Both the position numbers and the translations under genes were made by a program. A stretch of 64,000 nucleotides of DNA, taken from assembly GCA_002600635.1 (NCBI GenBank), contig CP021372.1, forward strand, positions 196,001 to 260,000, read 5' to 3'. The notes under the pieces are model-generated. The model ran no database searches, had not been told where the DNA came from, and saw only the letters and a list, made by a program, of their open reading frames with translations. Source of the stretch: Rhizobium sp. ACO-34A. Lineage in GTDB: Bacteria; Pseudomonadota; Alphaproteobacteria; Rhizobiales; Rhizobiaceae. Below, piece after piece: positions 62,030 through 64,000 of this stretch. How positions within the stretch are numbered: the stretch's first letter is position 1; the number at the start of each line of letters is the position of its first letter.

Positions 62030-63100
62030 TCAGTTGCCCGAAAGAAGCGCGGTCCACTTCTCGGCGGCGAGGTCGAAATTCTTCACCCAGAACGGAATGT
62101 TCTGCTGGTAGCCCTGTGCGATACGCTCGGGGGTGCTGGTGAGGAAGGCGGCCGTCGCATCGTCGACCTTCGGCTTGGCGTCCATGTTGATCGGCGTGTA
62201 AGAGGTCTTCTCGGTGAGGATCGCCTGGGAGTTCGCGCCGAGATAGGCGTTGAGCAGCGCATAGGCCGCATCCGTGTCCTTGACGCCGACCGGAATGGTC
62301 ATCTGGTCCATCACGACGAGCCAATCCTGCCAGACGGGGGTGTATTTCGCGCCGTTCTTCACGGCGGTCATGGCGCGGCCGGTCCACATCATCACCATGT
62401 CGGCTTCGCCGGATTCCGCGAGCTGCTGGGATTCCGCACCGGTCTTCCAGTAGATCGTGTCGGGGCCGAGATCGCGCAGCTTCTGGATGCCCTTTTCGAT
62501 GTCTTCGGGCGTCATCGCCTTCGGATCACCGCCGGTCGCCTTGAAAGCCTGTTCGATCAGGCCGCCGGTGGGGTCGCCGGAGCCGTCGATGGCGCGAATG
62601 CCCGGAAACTTTTCCGTATCGAAGAAGTCGGCCCAGCTCTTCGGCGGGTTATCCTTGTAGGTCTCGTTCTTGTACATGAGAACGACGCCATAGTTCATTG
62701 CCGGAACCGAGCATTCGCCAACCTGGCCAGGCGGGATCTTGGAGACGTCGAGCTTGGAAAGGTCGAGTTTCTGGAACAGTGTGCCGCAATGGACATAAGG
62801 CGGCAGATCGGCGGTATCGACCACATCCCAGGTGACGTTGCCGGCATCGACCTGCGCCTTCAGCTTGGCGATTTCGGTCGGGCCGTCGTTGAGCAGCGTC
62901 ACGCCCGATTTATCGACGAATTCCTTGAGGGCGGCGACCTGACCGTCCTGATAAATGCCGCCATAGGAGACGAAGGTCAGCGTCTTGCCCTTGAGCGAGC
63001 CTTCCTTCACCTCGCCGGCAACCGGCTTTTCCTGTGCGAATACCGGCAAAGCCAGGGCGCACGTCATCGTTAGGGCCAGAGCCCTCGCAAATTTCTTCAT
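62030..63100 (-). CDS. Polyamine-type ABC transporter substrate-binding protein (PotD family), second copy
   Basis: 356 aa with a signal peptide (MKKFARALALTMTCALALPVFAQ). Mature features: TLTFVSYGGIYQDGQVAALKEFVDKSGVTLLNDGPTEIAKLKAQVDAGNVTWDVVD, then KSWADFFDTEKFPGIRAIDGSGDPTGGLIEQAFKATGG and ADMVMMWTGRAMTAV. It is only distantly similar to the PotD-type protein at 53192, so a different ligand is likely. GGGAG precedes the ATG, inside a small dyad GTTACT-CCC-AGTAAC at 63105-63119. It is the first transport gene after the regulator. Confidence 0.92.
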   Translation of the reverse strand: MKKFARALALTMTCALALPVFAQEKPVAGEVKEGSLKGKTLTFVSYGGIYQDGQVAALKEFVDKSGVTLLNDGPTEIAKLKAQVDAGNVTWDVVDTADLPPYVHCGTLFQKLDLSKLDVSKIPPGQVGECSVPAMNYGVVLMYKNETYKDNPPKSWADFFDTEKFPGIRAIDGSGDPTGGLIEQAFKATGGDPKAMTPEDIEKGIQKLRDLGPDTIYWKTGAESQQLAESGEADMVMMWTGRAMTAVKNGAKYTPVWQDWLVVMDQMTIPVGVKDTDAAYALLNAYLGANSQAILTEKTSYTPINMDAKPKVDDATAAFLTSTPERIAQGYQQNIPFWVKNFDLAAEKWTALLSGN

Positions 63101-63145
63101 CGTTGTTACTCCCAGTAACGCTCGTTTCCGTTGTTCCCGCCGCGG

Positions 63146-63763
63146 CTACGAGCCGGACCGTGGCAGGTATTTGTCTAGGTCGTCCGCGACGCTGGTAGGC
63201 GGCGCGATCATCCAGATGACTTCAGCCAGTTCCCGGCCGATATTTACGGTCTTGTGTGGAACCGACGTCGGATATTCGATGCTGTCGCCTGCAGACAGCA
63301 CATGGCGCTCCTCGCCAAGGGTGAGTTCCACCTCACCGCGGATGACGAAGAAGAGTTCGTGCGAATCCCCGTGGCTATAGGGCTTGTCGCCCGTGGAACC
63401 ACCTGGATCGAATTCTCCGATATAGACTTCCATGTCGCGGATTGGTCGCCGCGATAAAAGCATCTTGCGATAACCCTCGGCCGGCGGAAGGGCCGGTCGT
63501 TCATGCTTGCGTAGAACTTGGCCAACTGCCGGCCCGGCCTCTTCGAACAGGTCCGTGAGGCTGATCCCCAGTGCGCCGGCAATACGTATCAGCGTGCTGG
63601 TATTGACGCCGCTCAAGCCGCGCTCGAGCTGGCTCAGAAAACTTGCGGTCGTTCCCGTGGCATCTCCCAGTGCTCTGAGGGACATGCGGCGGGCCGTGCG
63701 AAAGGCCTTGACCTTCTCGCCGATGAGAGCCTGATTTCGTGTCTCGACTGTGATGTCGTCCAT
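63146..63763 (-). CDS. XRE-cupin transcriptional regulator (PuuR-like)
   Basis: 205 aa. Residues 12-70 form the XRE helix-turn-helix (GEKVKAFRTARRMSLRALGDATGTTASFLSQLERGLSGVNTSTLIRIAGALGIS) and 110-195 a cupin sensor domain (GEFDPGGSTGDKPYSHGDSHELFFVIRGEVELTLGEERHVLSAGDSIEYPTSVPHKTVN). The same layout is found in PuuR, the putrescine-utilisation repressor. ATG at 63763 with GAGGTG upstream is preferred. It lies on the same strand 45 bases before the binding-protein gene, and an 8-7-8 palindrome covers its promoter, so autoregulation and control of the operon are likely. Confidence 0.9.
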   Translation of the reverse strand: MDDITVETRNQALIGEKVKAFRTARRMSLRALGDATGTTASFLSQLERGLSGVNTSTLIRIAGALGISLTDLFEEAGPAVGQVLRKHERPALPPAEGYRKMLLSRRPIRDMEVYIGEFDPGGSTGDKPYSHGDSHELFFVIRGEVELTLGEERHVLSAGDSIEYPTSVPHKTVNIGRELAEVIWMIAPPTSVADDLDKYLPRSGS

Positions 63764-63774
63764 GGCGTCACCTC

Positions 63775-63797
63775 TCACTTAACACCATATTAAGTGA
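63775..63797. promoter_or_regulatory. Operator-like palindrome before the XRE-cupin regulator
   Basis: TCACTTAA (63775-63782), CACCATA, TTAAGTGA (63790-63797). It starts 11 bases upstream of the regulator's ATG and is the strongest dyad in this part. Binding there would repress the regulator and, by read-through, the operon. Confidence 0.65.
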
Positions 63798-63928
63798 AAT
63801 CCGGCTTGGCAATCGGAATCCGCCGTAATGGCTCATTTTTCGAGGCGGTGGGTGTGAGCCTGACGTGGCCTGCAATCCCTGGACGCAAACTGTGGAAATG
63901 CGAGAGGGTTCGGTGTCAGGGAGATCGC

Positions 63929-64000
63929 ATGAAAACGGATAGCCCCACCCTGATTAGCTGGATGATAACCGAATCCGGGGTGGCGACATGGTGCGTCATC
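63929..64000 (+). CDS. Possible start of a gene cut by the right window edge
   Basis: ATG at 63929 with AGGGAG eight bases upstream opens 24 codons without a stop (MKTDSPTLISWMITESG...). Too short to identify. Its position, divergent from the PuuR-like regulator across about 165 bases that hold the palindrome, is where another polyamine-catabolic gene would be expected. Confidence 0.35.
   Translation, partial: MKTDSPTLISWMITESGVATWCVI

Noticed and set aside
1..64000. CRISPR array, IS elements, tRNA or rRNA genes, integrase
   Set aside because: No regularly spaced repeats, transposase-like proteins, cloverleaf-like sequences or rRNA segments were noticed on reading both strands.

Overview
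This 64 kb window is GC-rich, densely coded DNA from an alphaproteobacterium, most likely a member of the Rhizobiaceae or close kin (Rhizobium, Agrobacterium, Ensifer or Shinella type). Three things point there: the stacking of ABC uptake operons with amine and amino-acid catabolic enzymes, the cat cluster organisation, and three copies of a roughly 100 bp intergenic palindromic repeat of the kind common in that family. No rRNA, tRNA, CRISPR array, integrase or insertion sequence was seen. The content is accessory catabolism, as on a megaplasmid, second chromosome or catabolic region.

Layout, left to right. 1-6.2 kb: ferric-siderophore uptake. A TonB-dependent receptor (cut by the window edge) diverges from a five-gene operon of binding protein, two permeases, ATPase and a DUF2218-siderophore-interacting reductase. 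6.4-9.9 kb: a sulfonate/taurine/nitrate-type ABC transporter and a luciferase-like flavin monooxygenase. 10-13.5 kb: the catechol ortho-cleavage genes catB-catC-catA with a divergent CatR/BenM-like LysR regulator. 13.6-16.5 kb: a GSU2403-type nucleotidyltransferase-fold protein and an ABC-F ATPase. 16.6-18.6 kb: an amino-acid/amine oxidase diverging from an Lrp regulator. 19-20 kb: a PreA-like flavoprotein without its Fe-S domain. 20.4-26.4 kb: a dipeptide-type ABC transporter with a HAD hydrolase. 26.7-31.2 kb: class III aminotransferase, tandem-GNAT protein, second HAD and a PuuB-like oxidase.

31.6-33.8 kb is an AT-richer two-gene islet of unknown function, lying between two convergent catabolic genes. 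It is the best candidate in the window for an undescribed system.

34-48.7 kb is a long, mostly minus-strand catabolic block: succinate-semialdehyde dehydrogenase, tartrate/isopropylmalate-type dehydrogenase, aldehyde dehydrogenase, LysR regulator, hydantoinase/oxoprolinase HyuB and HyuA, GNAT, cupin, 2-hydroxyacid dehydrogenase, M20 deacylase and an amine oxidase, with a second tandem-GNAT protein on the plus strand. 48.8-56.8 kb: a polyamine-type ABC transporter with a PuuC-like aldehyde dehydrogenase, preceded by a PAS protein and an NtrC-like regulator broken by a frameshift. 57.4-63.8 kb: a second polyamine-type ABC operon with a PuuB-like oxidase and a cupin, headed by a PuuR-like XRE-cupin regulator with a clear operator-like palindrome. 

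A common theme, by inference, is import of amines, polyamines or modified amino acids, followed by flavin oxidation or transamination to aldehydes, aldehyde dehydrogenation, and entry into the TCA cycle as succinate or related acids. The cat genes do the same for aromatics by way of muconolactone.
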